Source: Streptomyces marincola (GTDB lineage: Bacteria; Actinomycetota; Actinomycetes; Streptomycetales; Streptomycetaceae). From it: a stretch of 64,000 bases of DNA. Both the position numbers and the translations under genes were made by a program. Shown piece after piece: positions 24,002 to 34,350 of this stretch. The notes beneath the pieces are model-generated. The model ran no database searches. It was not told the DNA's origin and worked only from the letters and a program-made list of their open reading frames with translations. Numbering within the stretch: position 1 is the stretch's first letter; each line of letters starts with the position of its first letter. The stretch spans positions 5,634,001-5,698,000 of the forward strand of contig NZ_CP084541.1 in NCBI RefSeq assembly GCF_020410765.1. The letters are read 5' to 3'.

Positions 24002-24501
24002 ACCGCCCTCCCTCGAACGGCCGCCGCGCCCCGACCGCGCACCGAGGCGGCGGACCAGCGCTCGGCCGGGCCGGCGAACAGCACGAACACGCCCGCCGTG
24101 ACCGTGGCCTGCAACACGCCGGCCGGCAGGGGGGCGAGCGGCTCGGCCAGGCGGCCGGACAGCAGGACCGTCCCCGCGACCAGGACGCCGCCCGCGGCGA
24201 ACGTGGCGAACATCCGCCCGGTGCGACGGGAGTGGTGCAGCAGGAGCCGGCTCGCGCGGTGGTGCCTCACGGCCAGCGCGGCCAGCAGCCCGGTGTACAC
24301 GGCGCAGCCCAGCCAGACCCCCCACAGGGGCAGGTCAAGGCCCATGCCGACGAGGAACAGCCACATGATCGCGGCGGTGGCGTACGTGGTGCGCCGGCCG
24401 CCGGTGCCGTGCCGTTCGAACTCGTCGTACACCCGCTCCTGCGGTACCCGGATGCGTTGCAGGTCCCTCCACGCCTGTTCGGCGTCCACCGGTGCGCTCA
24501 C
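23998..24501 (-). CDS. Four-helix membrane protein, first gene of exporter operon
   Basis: 167 residues from GTG 24501, preceded by GGGAGGG; a longer reading from 24549 adds 16 residues without a ribosome site. A cytoplasmic N-terminal helix (EQAWRDLQRIRVPQERVYDEFERHG) precedes four hydrophobic segments (about 40-57, 61-76, 96-113, 121-148). I do not recognise a named family. Similar small membrane proteins accompany winged-helix regulators and could be signal-sensing partners. It is coupled by GTGA overlap to the regulator downstream. Confidence 0.75.
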   Translation of the reverse strand: MSAPVDAEQAWRDLQRIRVPQERVYDEFERHGTGGRRTTYATAAIMWLFLVGMGLDLPLWGVWLGCAVYTGLLAALAVRHHRASRLLLHHSRRTGRMFATFAAGGVLVAGTVLLSGRLAEPLAPLPAGVLQATVTAGVFVLFAGPAERWSAASVRGRGAAAVRGRAV

Positions 24502-24669
24502 GGCCCTGACCCTCCCGACGAAACGGTGCGCGCGAGCCGCGCGGCGCACGGCCGCGCGAACCCCGCGTTACTTTCCCGCTGGGAAAGTCACCTTCGGCTT
24601 TCCCGGTGGGCAAGTCGGGCTGCCGCGGGGCGCCGGGGGAACCGGTGGCGCGGAGAGCGACCGGGCCGC

Positions 24670-25080
24670 TCAGGCCGGGCCCGAGGCGCGCTCGATGCCG
24701 AACCGGATCGCGACACGGCCGTCCGCGTGGATGCCGGCGCGGAAGGACTCCCAGTCGCCGTACTCCTCGCCCAGCGCGCCGTGCAGGCTCGCGAGTGCCG
24801 CGGCGTCGAACCCGTCGCCCGGCGGCAGGATCTCGGCCGTTCCCTCGACCTGCGTCCACGGGCCGAAGAAGGGGCGGGTGAACACGCAGGCCGAGACGCG
24901 CGGATCGCGCCGGAGGTTGCGGCACTTGGCGCGCGTCTCGGTGGTGCTCAGCACCACCCGGCCGGCGGCGTCGAGTGCGAGGACGACGGGGGAGAGCTGG
25001 GGCCGGCCGTCCTTCCTGAAGGTGCTCAGGACGGCGTGGTGGTGCGTCCGCAGGAACTCCTGCGCCTGTGCGGTGTCCAT
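24670..25080 (-). CDS. PPOX-class F420-dependent (or FMN) oxidoreductase
   Basis: 136 residues from ATG 25080. The split-barrel fold is recognisable from FLRTHHHAVLSTFRKDGRPQLSPVVLALDAAGRVVLSTTETRAKCRNLRRDPRVSACVF, then FFGPWTQVEGTAEILPPGDG and a C-terminal VAIRFGIERASG. Members reduce biliverdin, quinones or aflatoxin-like enones with F420H2. It is divergent from a TetR regulator; 176 bp between them carry a clear double operator, so it is probably repressed by that TetR. Confidence 0.87.
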   Translation of the reverse strand: MDTAQAQEFLRTHHHAVLSTFRKDGRPQLSPVVLALDAAGRVVLSTTETRAKCRNLRRDPRVSACVFTRPFFGPWTQVEGTAEILPPGDGFDAAALASLHGALGEEYGDWESFRAGIHADGRVAIRFGIERASGPA

Positions 25081-25184
25081 GGTTCTCCTCGGGAGTGCGA
25101 AGTGGCGCGCGTGTCCGGGCGGCGCCGGAAGCCGGCGGCGCGTCGTCGGCGCGAACGGCGTACGCGGCGCGCGCCGAGTAATCC

Positions 25185-25214
25185 GTAGCGTCGCTACACT
25201 CATAGTGGCACTAC
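25185..25214. promoter_or_regulatory. Tandem TetR operator between PPOX gene and TetR
   Basis: GTAGCG-T-CGCTAC (25185-25197) and ATAGTG-G-CACTAC (25202-25214) are two 13-bp palindromes with the same consensus (rTAGyG-N-CrCTAC) spaced 17 bp start to start. This fits two TetR dimers bound side by side. Confidence 0.7.
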
Positions 25215-25256
25215 GGAACGGGTCGGCGGCGCGAGGGCGTCGAGGGGAGGGGCGGC

Positions 25257-25919
25257 ATGCCGGGAAGGCGGGCCGAGAGCCGGCGGCGGAACGCGGAAGC
25301 GCTGACCCGGGCCGCTGAGCAGCTCTTCACCCGGCACGGCTATCAAGCCGTGGGCATCGAGAGGATCGCGGAGGAGGCCGGCCTGACCACCGGCGCGATC
25401 TACTCCATCTTCGGGGCGAAGCAGGGCCTGCTGCTCGCGGTCCTCGACAGCGCGCTCCACCGCGTCGCCGCTGCGGCGCGCGCGCTTGAGGACGATCAGG
25501 ACCTCACCGCGGCAGAGGTCGTGGCCGCGTTCGCCCGGGCCTACTGCGGGATCGTCGGCTCGCTCGCGGGCAGGCGGGCCCTGCGTCTGGAGGCCGAGGC
25601 ACTGGCACTCGCCCTCCAGGACGACGCACGCGGCGGCGAACTCCTCCAGCGCCTCGGCCGTACGCGACACCACCTGGCCGAACTGCTCACCGGCCGCCGG
25701 GTGCACCCGGCCGACCGCCGCCGCCTCACGTCCGACGAGGCGGCCACCCTGGCGGGCGCCGAGGCGGCCATCCTCCACGGTCTCGCCCACCAGGCCGCCG
25801 TCGGCGCGCAAGAGCCGGACCCGGAGCTGTGGGCGCGTGCCGCGACCGCCATGGTCGCCCTCGTCGATGAGCCGGGACCCGCTGGGAGCCGGGGGGCGGG
25901 GAGCGCTTCCTCCGCGTGA
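25257..25919 (+). CDS. TetR-family transcriptional regulator
   Basis: 220 residues from ATG 25257. N-terminal HTH: AEALTRAAEQLFTRHGYQAVGIERIAEEAGLTTGAIYSIFGAKQGLLLAVLD, typical of AcrR/TetR. The ligand-binding domain has no recognisable signature. Its own promoter region holds two related palindromes, which it probably binds to repress both itself and the divergent PPOX-type reductase. The last 20 residues are Gly/Ser/Ala-rich. Confidence 0.9.
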   Translation: MPGRRAESRRRNAEALTRAAEQLFTRHGYQAVGIERIAEEAGLTTGAIYSIFGAKQGLLLAVLDSALHRVAAAARALEDDQDLTAAEVVAAFARAYCGIVGSLAGRRALRLEAEALALALQDDARGGELLQRLGRTRHHLAELLTGRRVHPADRRRLTSDEAATLAGAEAAILHGLAHQAAVGAQEPDPELWARAATAMVALVDEPGPAGSRGAGSASSA

Positions 25920-26076
25920 GGCGGGCCCCGTCCGGCGCGCGGCCCGCCGGGCGGGGACACGGCGGCGCCCGATCCCGGCGGACCTCATGGGCTTCCCGTC
26001 GGCGCGGTGGGCGGCGGCGGTGACCGGAGTGCCCGGGTACCGAGCGGAATCGGCCGCGTCGGCGGGATAGGTGAGA

Positions 26077-26097
26077 TGTCAACGGTTTCGTTACACT
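26077..26097 (+). promoter_or_regulatory. Leaderless promoter and possible operator of the MarR gene
   Basis: TACACT at 26092-26097 is a good -10 located 6 bp before the GTG start at 26104, implying a leaderless transcript. A TGTCAACGG element (26077-26085) facing a degenerate CGTTACA repeat overlaps it; TGTCAAC also occurs in the promoter region of the convergent hydrolase (27452-27458). Confidence 0.4.
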
Positions 26098-26103
26098 CCC
26101 TGC

Positions 26104-26571
26104 GTGAACGCGACGCCTCGCTGGCTGGCCCCGGAGCAGAAGGCCGCCTGGGACAGTTTCATCCGCATGCAGGAGACGCTCATCGGGCGGCTCTCCCGCC
26201 GCATCCAGGCCGACTCGGGCATGTCCGCCGCCGACTACCAGGTGCTGGTCAACCTCACGGCGGCCGAGGGCGGGCGGATGCGTTTCATGGACCTGGTCAA
26301 GCGCGTGGAGTGGGAGAAGAGCCGCATGTCGCACCAGGTCACGCGGATGCGCAAGCGCGGTCTCGTGGCCAGGGAGGAGTGCCCCGACGACGGACGCGGG
26401 GCGTTCGTCGTCGTCACCCCGGCCGGTCGCGAGGCGATCGAGGACGCCGCGCCCCTGCACGTCGAGGACGTCCGCCGGCTGTTCATCGACGCCCTCACCC
26501 GGGAGGACCTCGACGCGTTCGCCCGGATCTGCGACCGCGTCCTCGCGCACATGGAGACGCGGCCCGACTGA
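26104..26571 (+). CDS. MarR-family transcriptional regulator
   Basis: 155 residues from GTG 26104. Typical MarR body: AWDSFIRMQETLIGRLSRRIQADSGMSAADYQVLVNLTAAEGGRMRFMDLVKRVEWEKSRMSHQVTRMRKRGLVAREECPDDGRGAFVVVTPAGREAI. The wing has the conserved DxRG-like DDGRGAFV. Possibly controls the convergent YcaC-type hydrolase, since both promoter regions share the word TGTCAAC; this is inference. No ribosome site, and a -10 element abuts the start, so it is probably leaderless. Confidence 0.9.
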   Translation: MNATPRWLAPEQKAAWDSFIRMQETLIGRLSRRIQADSGMSAADYQVLVNLTAAEGGRMRFMDLVKRVEWEKSRMSHQVTRMRKRGLVAREECPDDGRGAFVVVTPAGREAIEDAAPLHVEDVRRLFIDALTREDLDAFARICDRVLAHMETRPD

Positions 26572-26600
26572 CCGGTCGGCGCCGCTCCTCCCCGCCGCAC

Positions 26601-26636
26601 GGCGCCGGGCCCCCGGGGCTGAAGGCGCCCGGCGCC
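26601..26636. terminator. Stem-loop between convergent MarR and hydrolase genes
   Basis: GGCGCCGGGC (26601-26610) pairs with GCCCGGCGCC (26627-26636) around a 16-nt loop. It lies between the two stop codons and serves both directions. Confidence 0.55.
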
Positions 26637-26644
26637 GCGTCGGG

Positions 26645-27304
26645 TCAGGCGCCGCCGTCTCCGCGCCCCGCCGCGAGGAGCTGCGTCTCCCAGGCGAACG
26701 CGACACCGGTGGCGCCGCCGTGCTCCAGCAGGATCTCGGTGATCCCCGGAACGGTCTGCTCGCGGGCCCAGTCGCGCTGCCACTCGCTCATCACGGCCAG
26801 CCAGGTGATCGGAACCACGCCCGCCTGGACCATGCGCCGCACGGCCATGTCGTGCGCCTCGTCCGAGGCGCCGCCCGAGGCGTCGGTGACGACGACGACA
26901 TCGAAGCCCTCGCCCGCCGCCTGGATGGCCGGCATCGCCACGCAGACCTCCGTCCAGAGGCCGGCGATGATCAGCTTCTTGCGTCCGGTCGCCTTGACGG
27001 CGTCCACGACGCGCTGGTCCTGCCAGGTGTTGACGAAGGTCCTGTTGATCGGCTTCTGCTCGGGGAACACGTCCTGGAGCCCCTGGAGGAGAAGGCCGCC
27101 GCGCTCCTCCAGAACGGTCGTCAGGATGGTCGGAACGTCGAACACCTTGGCGGCCTTGGCGAGTCCGATGACGTTGTTGGCGACCATCGTCGGCTCGTGG
27201 CTGTTCAGGTTGGCGAACTGGAACGGCTGGTGGTCGATCAGCACGAGGACGCTCTCCTCGGGCGTCAGCAGCGCGTCGAGTCCGGCTTTCTTTCCAGTGC
27301 TCAT
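26645..27304 (-). CDS. Isochorismatase-family hydrolase (YcaC-like)
   Basis: 219 residues from ATG 27304 with AGAAGGGAA upstream. Active-site residues are conserved, in contrast to the isochorismatase-fold protein at 11630: Asp in VLIDHQPFQ, Lys-bearing region NRTFVNTWQDQRVVDAVKATGRKKLIIAG, and Cys in GLWTEVCVAMPA. The C-terminal half (DASGGASDEAHDMAVRRMVQAGVVPITWLAVMSEWQRDWAR) is characteristic of the YcaC/nicotinamidase-like group of unknown substrate. The gene points towards the MarR regulator, which may control it. Confidence 0.9.
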   Translation of the reverse strand: MSTGKKAGLDALLTPEESVLVLIDHQPFQFANLNSHEPTMVANNVIGLAKAAKVFDVPTILTTVLEERGGLLLQGLQDVFPEQKPINRTFVNTWQDQRVVDAVKATGRKKLIIAGLWTEVCVAMPAIQAAGEGFDVVVVTDASGGASDEAHDMAVRRMVQAGVVPITWLAVMSEWQRDWAREQTVPGITEILLEHGGATGVAFAWETQLLAAGRGDGGA

Positions 27305-27874
27305 GGGATTCCCTTCTGGGAGCCTCGCGTCCACGGGGCCTCGGCGGCGCACCGGGATTCCGGTGCCCGCGGTGAGCCGGAGGCGGCTGACCGGCCGGCG
27401 ACCCCACCATTTGGTTGACGCATCATCAAACCTAGGCGGCTGTGGTTGAAGTGTCAACTAGTTTCCGGGGGTGACGGTTTGCCGCCGCCGGCCGCCGGTT
27501 CCCTTCGCTGTCGCGCCGGTTCGGCCGGCCCCGCTCCGGCCGCCGCCCTTCACCCGCATGGCCGCCGCTCGGCGCCGGGTCCGCCGTGTGCGCGTACCGG
27601 TTCCCGCCGCCTTCCGGGCGGCCGGACGGGCCTCGCGGGCGCTCGGCGTCCGGCGGGCGTCGCGCGGCGTTGTCCGGGCGGGTCGGCGGCCTGGCGCGTG
27701 AGCCGCGGGCGGGCATGCGTTAGAGTTATCTCGACATCGAGATATCTGGTGACAGGACGGCGCCGCCGCCGCCTCCGCCCGAGGGCCTACTTAGGGTCAC
27801 CTCAGCGAGCCCCGGCTCGGAGCGGACGGCAGGATGCGTAGTACGCGCGAAATCATGTGTTGAAGGAGACAGTC
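27305..27874. other. 570-bp intergenic region upstream of acnA
   Basis: No gene is convincing. The left part holds the hydrolase promoter with GTTGA-AGTG-TCAAC (27445-27458) and a near-palindromic GGTTGA...TCAAACC pair (27413-27432). The middle is arginine/proline-type GC-rich sequence without coding bias on either strand. The right part holds an 18-bp palindrome (27727-27744) and the acnA leader. Confidence 0.5.
27727..27744. promoter_or_regulatory. Perfect palindrome upstream of acnA
   Basis: TATCTCGA-CA-TCGAGATA, with 8-bp perfect arms, about 130 bp upstream of the acnA start. It is in the only AT-rich part of this region and probably marks a regulator site at the acnA promoter. Confidence 0.65.
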
Positions 27875-30595
<2,721 letters not shown>

Positions 30596-30651
30596 CCCGC
30601 GCCCTGACCCGCCCGGCCACCGCCGGCCGGGTCGGGACCGCACGCGCCACC

Positions 30652-30686
30652 GGGGCCGCCCTCCGCACCTCGCGGAGGGCGGCCCC
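30652..30686 (+). terminator. acnA terminator stem-loop
   Basis: GGGGCCGCCCTCCG (30652-30665) pairs perfectly with CGGAGGGCGGCCCC (30673-30686) around a 7-nt loop, 57 bp after the acnA stop. A weaker GACCCG...CGGGTC hairpin precedes it. Confidence 0.75.
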
Positions 30687-30760
30687 GCCGTGTGTCATGG
30701 AGATCTCAACTCGGAAAAGCCTGTTGGCGATCACGCCCGCGATCTTCCGCGTCCGCGTCG

Positions 30761-30776
30761 AGTGGACTATACCTGT
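30761..30776. promoter_or_regulatory. DasR-responsive element (dre-like) upstream of ngcE
   Basis: AGTGGACTATACCTGT matches the dre consensus AGTGGTCTAGACCACT at 12 of 16 positions, including the central CTA-ACC core. It lies 57 bp upstream of the ngcE start, the usual place for DasR repression of GlcNAc-related genes. Confidence 0.65.
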
Positions 30777-30832
30777 CGGGATCTGGCGGCCACCCTCCGC
30801 CGGTGTCCCTTCGTGAAGGCGAGGACTCGAAC

Positions 30833-32251
30833 ATGACTTCCGGTCCGTACCTCAACCGCCGTGCCCTGATCAGGCGTTCGGCGGCAGCGGGGTTCCTCAC
30901 CCTCCCGGCCGTCGGCGCGCTCGCCTCGTGCGCCAGCGGCGGCGGCGACAACGACACCGTCGAACGGGAGGAGGCCACCGACTCCAACCCGTTCGGCGTC
31001 AACCCCGACGCGGAGCTCGAAGTCGTCATCTTCGACGGCGGTTTCGGCGACCAGTACGCGCTGGACGCGGAGGAGATCTACCAGGGCAGCTACGGTCCGG
31101 TCGAGCACGTCAAGACCACGGAGATCCAGACCAGGCTCCAGCCCCGCATGGTGCAGGGCGACCCGCCCGACGTCGTCAACAACGGCGGCGCGGACGCCAT
31201 GGACATCGCGGCGCTGATCCGCAACAACCAGGTGCACGACCTGACGGAGCTGCTGGACGCGCCGTCGCTCGACGACCCCTCGGTGAGCGTCAGGGACACG
31301 CTGCTGCCCGGCACCGTGGAGATGGGCCAGTTCGGCAGCGAGGCGATGTACCGGCTCAACTACACGTTCAACGTCTACGGCCAGTGGTACTCGCGCACCG
31401 CGCTTGAGCGCCTTGAGGTCGAGTACCCGCGCACGTGGGACGAGATGATCGCCGTGTGCGAGAAGGCCAAGCAGGAGGGCATCGCCGGCTGGACGTACCC
31501 CGGCGTCTACCCCTACTACTTCAACTTCACGCTGTACCCGTTCATCGCCAAGATCGGCGGCCCCGACGTGCTGCGGGCCATCGACAACCTGGAGCCCAAC
31601 GCCTGGCGGCACGACGCCGTGAGGTCCGCGTTCGAGGCGTACTACGAGCTGGTGGCGCGCGGTTACGTGCTCCAGGGCAGCCCGGGCCTCACCCACGAGG
31701 AGTCGCAGGGGGAGTGGAACCAGTACCGGGCCCTGTTCATCCCCAACGGCTCCTGGGTGGAGAACGAGACGGCGCAGAACACGCCCGAGGACTTCGACAT
31801 GGCGGTGGGGCCGCCCACGGGCCTCGACTCCTCGGACGCCATGCCGTTCGAGACGATCTGGGCGTCGGCCGGTGAGCCGTTCTTCGTCCCCGCGGACGCC
31901 GCGAACGTGCCGGGCGGGCTCGAATTCCTGCGCATCATGCTGGGTTCGGAGTCCGCGCGGAACTTCACCCAGCTGGTCTCCTCGCTCACCTGCGTGCGCG
32001 GCGCCGCCGACGGGCTGACCCTGCCGCCGGGCCTGACCAGTGCGCAGGAGATCCTCGCCGCGGCCGGCGACAACCTCGTCATCCCGCGGATGCCCGACTG
32101 GTACCGGCAGTTGAACAACGAGGAGATCGGCGGCGCCGTCGCCGCCATGATGGCCGGCGAGATGGAGCCCGACGAGGCCATCACCCGCTGCCAGCAGGCC
32201 GCCGACGCGGCGGCGCGGGACGACTCCATCCAGAAGTTCCAGCACGTCTGA
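30833..32251 (+). CDS. ngcE: NgcE-type sugar-binding lipoprotein (GlcNAc/chitobiose uptake)
   Basis: 472 residues from ATG 30833. The N-terminus has a twin-arginine-type signal (LNRRALIRRSAAAGFLTLPAVGALASC) with lipobox Cys33, so it is anchored outside the membrane. The body is a solute-binding protein of the carbohydrate uptake 1 family: PDVVNNGGADAMDIAALIRNNQVHDLTELLD, PRTWDEMIAVCEKAKQEGIAGWTYPG, FIPNGSWVENE. Position just before two permeases and rok7B7 matches NgcE of the N-acetylglucosamine/N,N'-diacetylchitobiose transporter (SCO6005 in S. coelicolor, from memory). No ATPase is encoded nearby; the shared MsiK is expected to serve. A dre-like site upstream suggests DasR control. Confidence 0.88.
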   Translation: MTSGPYLNRRALIRRSAAAGFLTLPAVGALASCASGGGDNDTVEREEATDSNPFGVNPDAELEVVIFDGGFGDQYALDAEEIYQGSYGPVEHVKTTEIQTRLQPRMVQGDPPDVVNNGGADAMDIAALIRNNQVHDLTELLDAPSLDDPSVSVRDTLLPGTVEMGQFGSEAMYRLNYTFNVYGQWYSRTALERLEVEYPRTWDEMIAVCEKAKQEGIAGWTYPGVYPYYFNFTLYPFIAKIGGPDVLRAIDNLEPNAWRHDAVRSAFEAYYELVARGYVLQGSPGLTHEESQGEWNQYRALFIPNGSWVENETAQNTPEDFDMAVGPPTGLDSSDAMPFETIWASAGEPFFVPADAANVPGGLEFLRIMLGSESARNFTQLVSSLTCVRGAADGLTLPPGLTSAQEILAAAGDNLVIPRMPDWYRQLNNEEIGGAVAAMMAGEMEPDEAITRCQQAADAAARDDSIQKFQHV

Positions 32252-32266
32252 CGGGGGAGGGCCGGC

Positions 32267-33295
32267 ATGGAAGTCCGCACACCCCGGGAGGCGGAGAGCC
32301 CGCCGCCCCCCTGCACCCGACTGCACCTCGCGGCGGCGTTCTTCCTGCCGCCCCGGTTCACTCCGCGGCGGGTGCGGTACGACCGGCGCTACCGGAAGCT
32401 GGACACCTACCGGTTCATCTCCTGGTTCCTCTTCCTGCCGCTGCTGGTCTACCTGCTGTTCGTCGTCTCGCCGTTCCTCCAGGCGTTCTTCTACTCGATG
32501 ACGGACTGGTCGGGGTTCAGCAGCGCGTACAACTTCACCGGGTTCGAGAACTACGAACGCCTGTGGAACGACGACGCGTTCTGGGACGCGATGGGCAACA
32601 GCCTGGTGCTGCTCGTCCTGGCGCCGGTCATCACCCTCGGCCTCGGCCTCTTCTTCGCCTTCATGCTGAACGCCGGCGGCAGGCGGCGGCGCAACGAGGC
32701 GGTGTCGGGAGTGTTCGGCTCCCGCCTCTACAAGGTCGTCTACTTCTTCCCGCAGGTGCTCTCGCTCGCGATCATCGCGGTGATCTTCGCCCGCGCCCTG
32801 AGCCCGCGCAGCGGCGTCCTCAACGAAGGGCTCGGCGCGGTCGGCCTCGACTCCTGGCAGCGGGAGGACTGGCTCGGCGGCGACCTGGCCCTGTGGTGCG
32901 TGCTGTTCGTGCTGTGCTGGTCGTTCGTCGGCTTCTACGTGGTGCTGTTCTCGGCGGCGATGAGCGCCATCCCCGGCGAGATCTACGAGGCGTCCCTGCT
33001 CGACGGCGCGAACCGGAGCGTGACGTTCTTCCGCATCACCCTCCCCCTGACCTGGGACACCGTCAGGACCGGCTGGATCTACATGGGCATCCAGGCGCTG
33101 GACGCCTTCGCGCTCGTCAACGTCATGGTGCCGGAACACGGCATGGACGTCGTCCCCAGCTATCTCTTCGAGAAGGCGTTCCGGGACGGCCAGGCCGGCT
33201 ACGCCACCGCCATCGGCGTGGCCCTCTTCCTCGTCACCCTCGTCTTCTCGGTGCTGATGATGTTCGTGGGGCGCCGGGAGCGGATCGAGTACTGA
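32267..33295 (+). CDS. ngcF: NgcF-type sugar ABC transporter permease
   Basis: 342 residues, 15 bp after ngcE and preceded by GGGGGAGG. A 50-residue cytoplasmic N-terminus precedes six membrane segments (first: FISWFLFLPLLVYLLFVVSPFLQAFFYS). The MalF-type EAA loop is EIYEASLLDGANRSVTFFRITLPL, which contacts the ATPase. The periplasmic-type insertion (TDWSGFSSAYNFTGFENYERLWNDDAFWDAMGNSL) is standard. Partner of NgcG in the same operon. Confidence 0.9.
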   Translation: MEVRTPREAESPPPPCTRLHLAAAFFLPPRFTPRRVRYDRRYRKLDTYRFISWFLFLPLLVYLLFVVSPFLQAFFYSMTDWSGFSSAYNFTGFENYERLWNDDAFWDAMGNSLVLLVLAPVITLGLGLFFAFMLNAGGRRRRNEAVSGVFGSRLYKVVYFFPQVLSLAIIAVIFARALSPRSGVLNEGLGAVGLDSWQREDWLGGDLALWCVLFVLCWSFVGFYVVLFSAAMSAIPGEIYEASLLDGANRSVTFFRITLPLTWDTVRTGWIYMGIQALDAFALVNVMVPEHGMDVVPSYLFEKAFRDGQAGYATAIGVALFLVTLVFSVLMMFVGRRERIEY

Positions 33296-33320
33296 CCGCC
33301 TCACCTGGGGAGAACTTCGC

Positions 33321-34184
33321 ATGAGCGAGCAGCAGCACACCGAGGCGGGCCGGCGCAGCGGCGGCGTGCTCAACGTCTTCGCCCACTCCTTCCTCGTGGT
33401 GTGGGTCGTGATGGCGGCCGGGCCGCTGATCTGGGTCGCGATCTCCAGCCTCCGCCCGCACGCGGACCTGGTCGCGGACCCCTTCGGCCTGCCGACGAAT
33501 CTGGCCTGGGAGAACTTCACCAACGCCTGGACCAACGCCGACATCGGCCGCTACACGCTGAACTCGCTGATCATCCTGGCGGGTTCGCTGACCGGGACGA
33601 TGCTGCTCGGCTCCATGGCCGCCTACGTGCTGGCCCGGTTCTCCTTCCGCGGCAACCGCGTCATCCATCTGCTGTTCGTCGGCGGCATGATGTTCCCGGT
33701 GTTCCTCGCCCTGGTGCCGCTGTTCTTCGTGCTCAACAATTTCGGGCTGCTGAACACCAGGCAGGGGCTGATCATCGTCTACATCGCCTACTCCCTGCCG
33801 TTCACGACGTTCTTCCTGGTGTCGTTCTTCCGGACGCTGCCCACCGGGGTGCAGGAGGCCGCCACCCTGGACGGCGCCTCCCACACCCGGACGTTCTTCC
33901 AGATCATGATGCCGATGGCGCGGCCCGGGCTCATCAGCATCGGGATCTTCAACTTCCTCGGCCAGTGGAACCAGTTCGTGCTGCCCCGGGTGCTCAACGT
34001 CGGGGACCCGGACGACGCGGTGCTGCCCCAGGGGCTGGCGGCGCTGATGGTGCAGCAGGGGTACGAGGGCGACTGGGGGGCGCTGTACGCGGGGGTGACG
34101 ATGGCGATGCTGCCGGTGCTCGTCGTCTACGTCACCTTCCAGCGGCAGGTGCAGACCGGCCTCACCGCCGGGGCGGTGCGTTAG
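33321..34184 (+). CDS. ngcG: NgcG-type sugar ABC transporter permease
   Basis: 287 residues from ATG 33321, behind GGGGAG. Six membrane segments in the MalG pattern; EAA loop GVQEAATLDGASHTRTFFQIMMPMARPGL. Also shows the family segment SLRPHADLVADPFGLPTNLAWENFTNAW. It pairs with NgcF to form the channel. The operon ends here; the next gene, rok7B7, starts 166 bp downstream with its own TATAGT -10 at 34257-34262. Confidence 0.9.
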   Translation: MSEQQHTEAGRRSGGVLNVFAHSFLVVWVVMAAGPLIWVAISSLRPHADLVADPFGLPTNLAWENFTNAWTNADIGRYTLNSLIILAGSLTGTMLLGSMAAYVLARFSFRGNRVIHLLFVGGMMFPVFLALVPLFFVLNNFGLLNTRQGLIIVYIAYSLPFTTFFLVSFFRTLPTGVQEAATLDGASHTRTFFQIMMPMARPGLISIGIFNFLGQWNQFVLPRVLNVGDPDDAVLPQGLAALMVQQGYEGDWGALYAGVTMAMLPVLVVYVTFQRQVQTGLTAGAVR

Positions 34185-34350
34185 AGAGGCATACCCGGTC
34201 ACGACCGGAACGCAAGCGGTTTCCCCGCTGTTCTCCCCCCTCGGCCCTTGAGTTCATATAGTGGGCCCGGCGCCGTCTCCTGCCTACCGCTGTCGGGGCG
34301 GCCTGCGGGCCCACCGCGGGACCCGCCCGAGACGGGAAGTGGAGTGAGCC

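Noticed and set aside
30767..33544. A 925-residue minus-strand frame across the ngcEFG genes.
   Set aside because: Antisense shadow of three clear transporter genes; no recognisable domain.
34185..34350. A separate small gene between ngcG and rok7B7.
   Set aside because: No start with ribosome site and coding bias; the stretch holds a TATAGT -10 and the leader of rok7B7.
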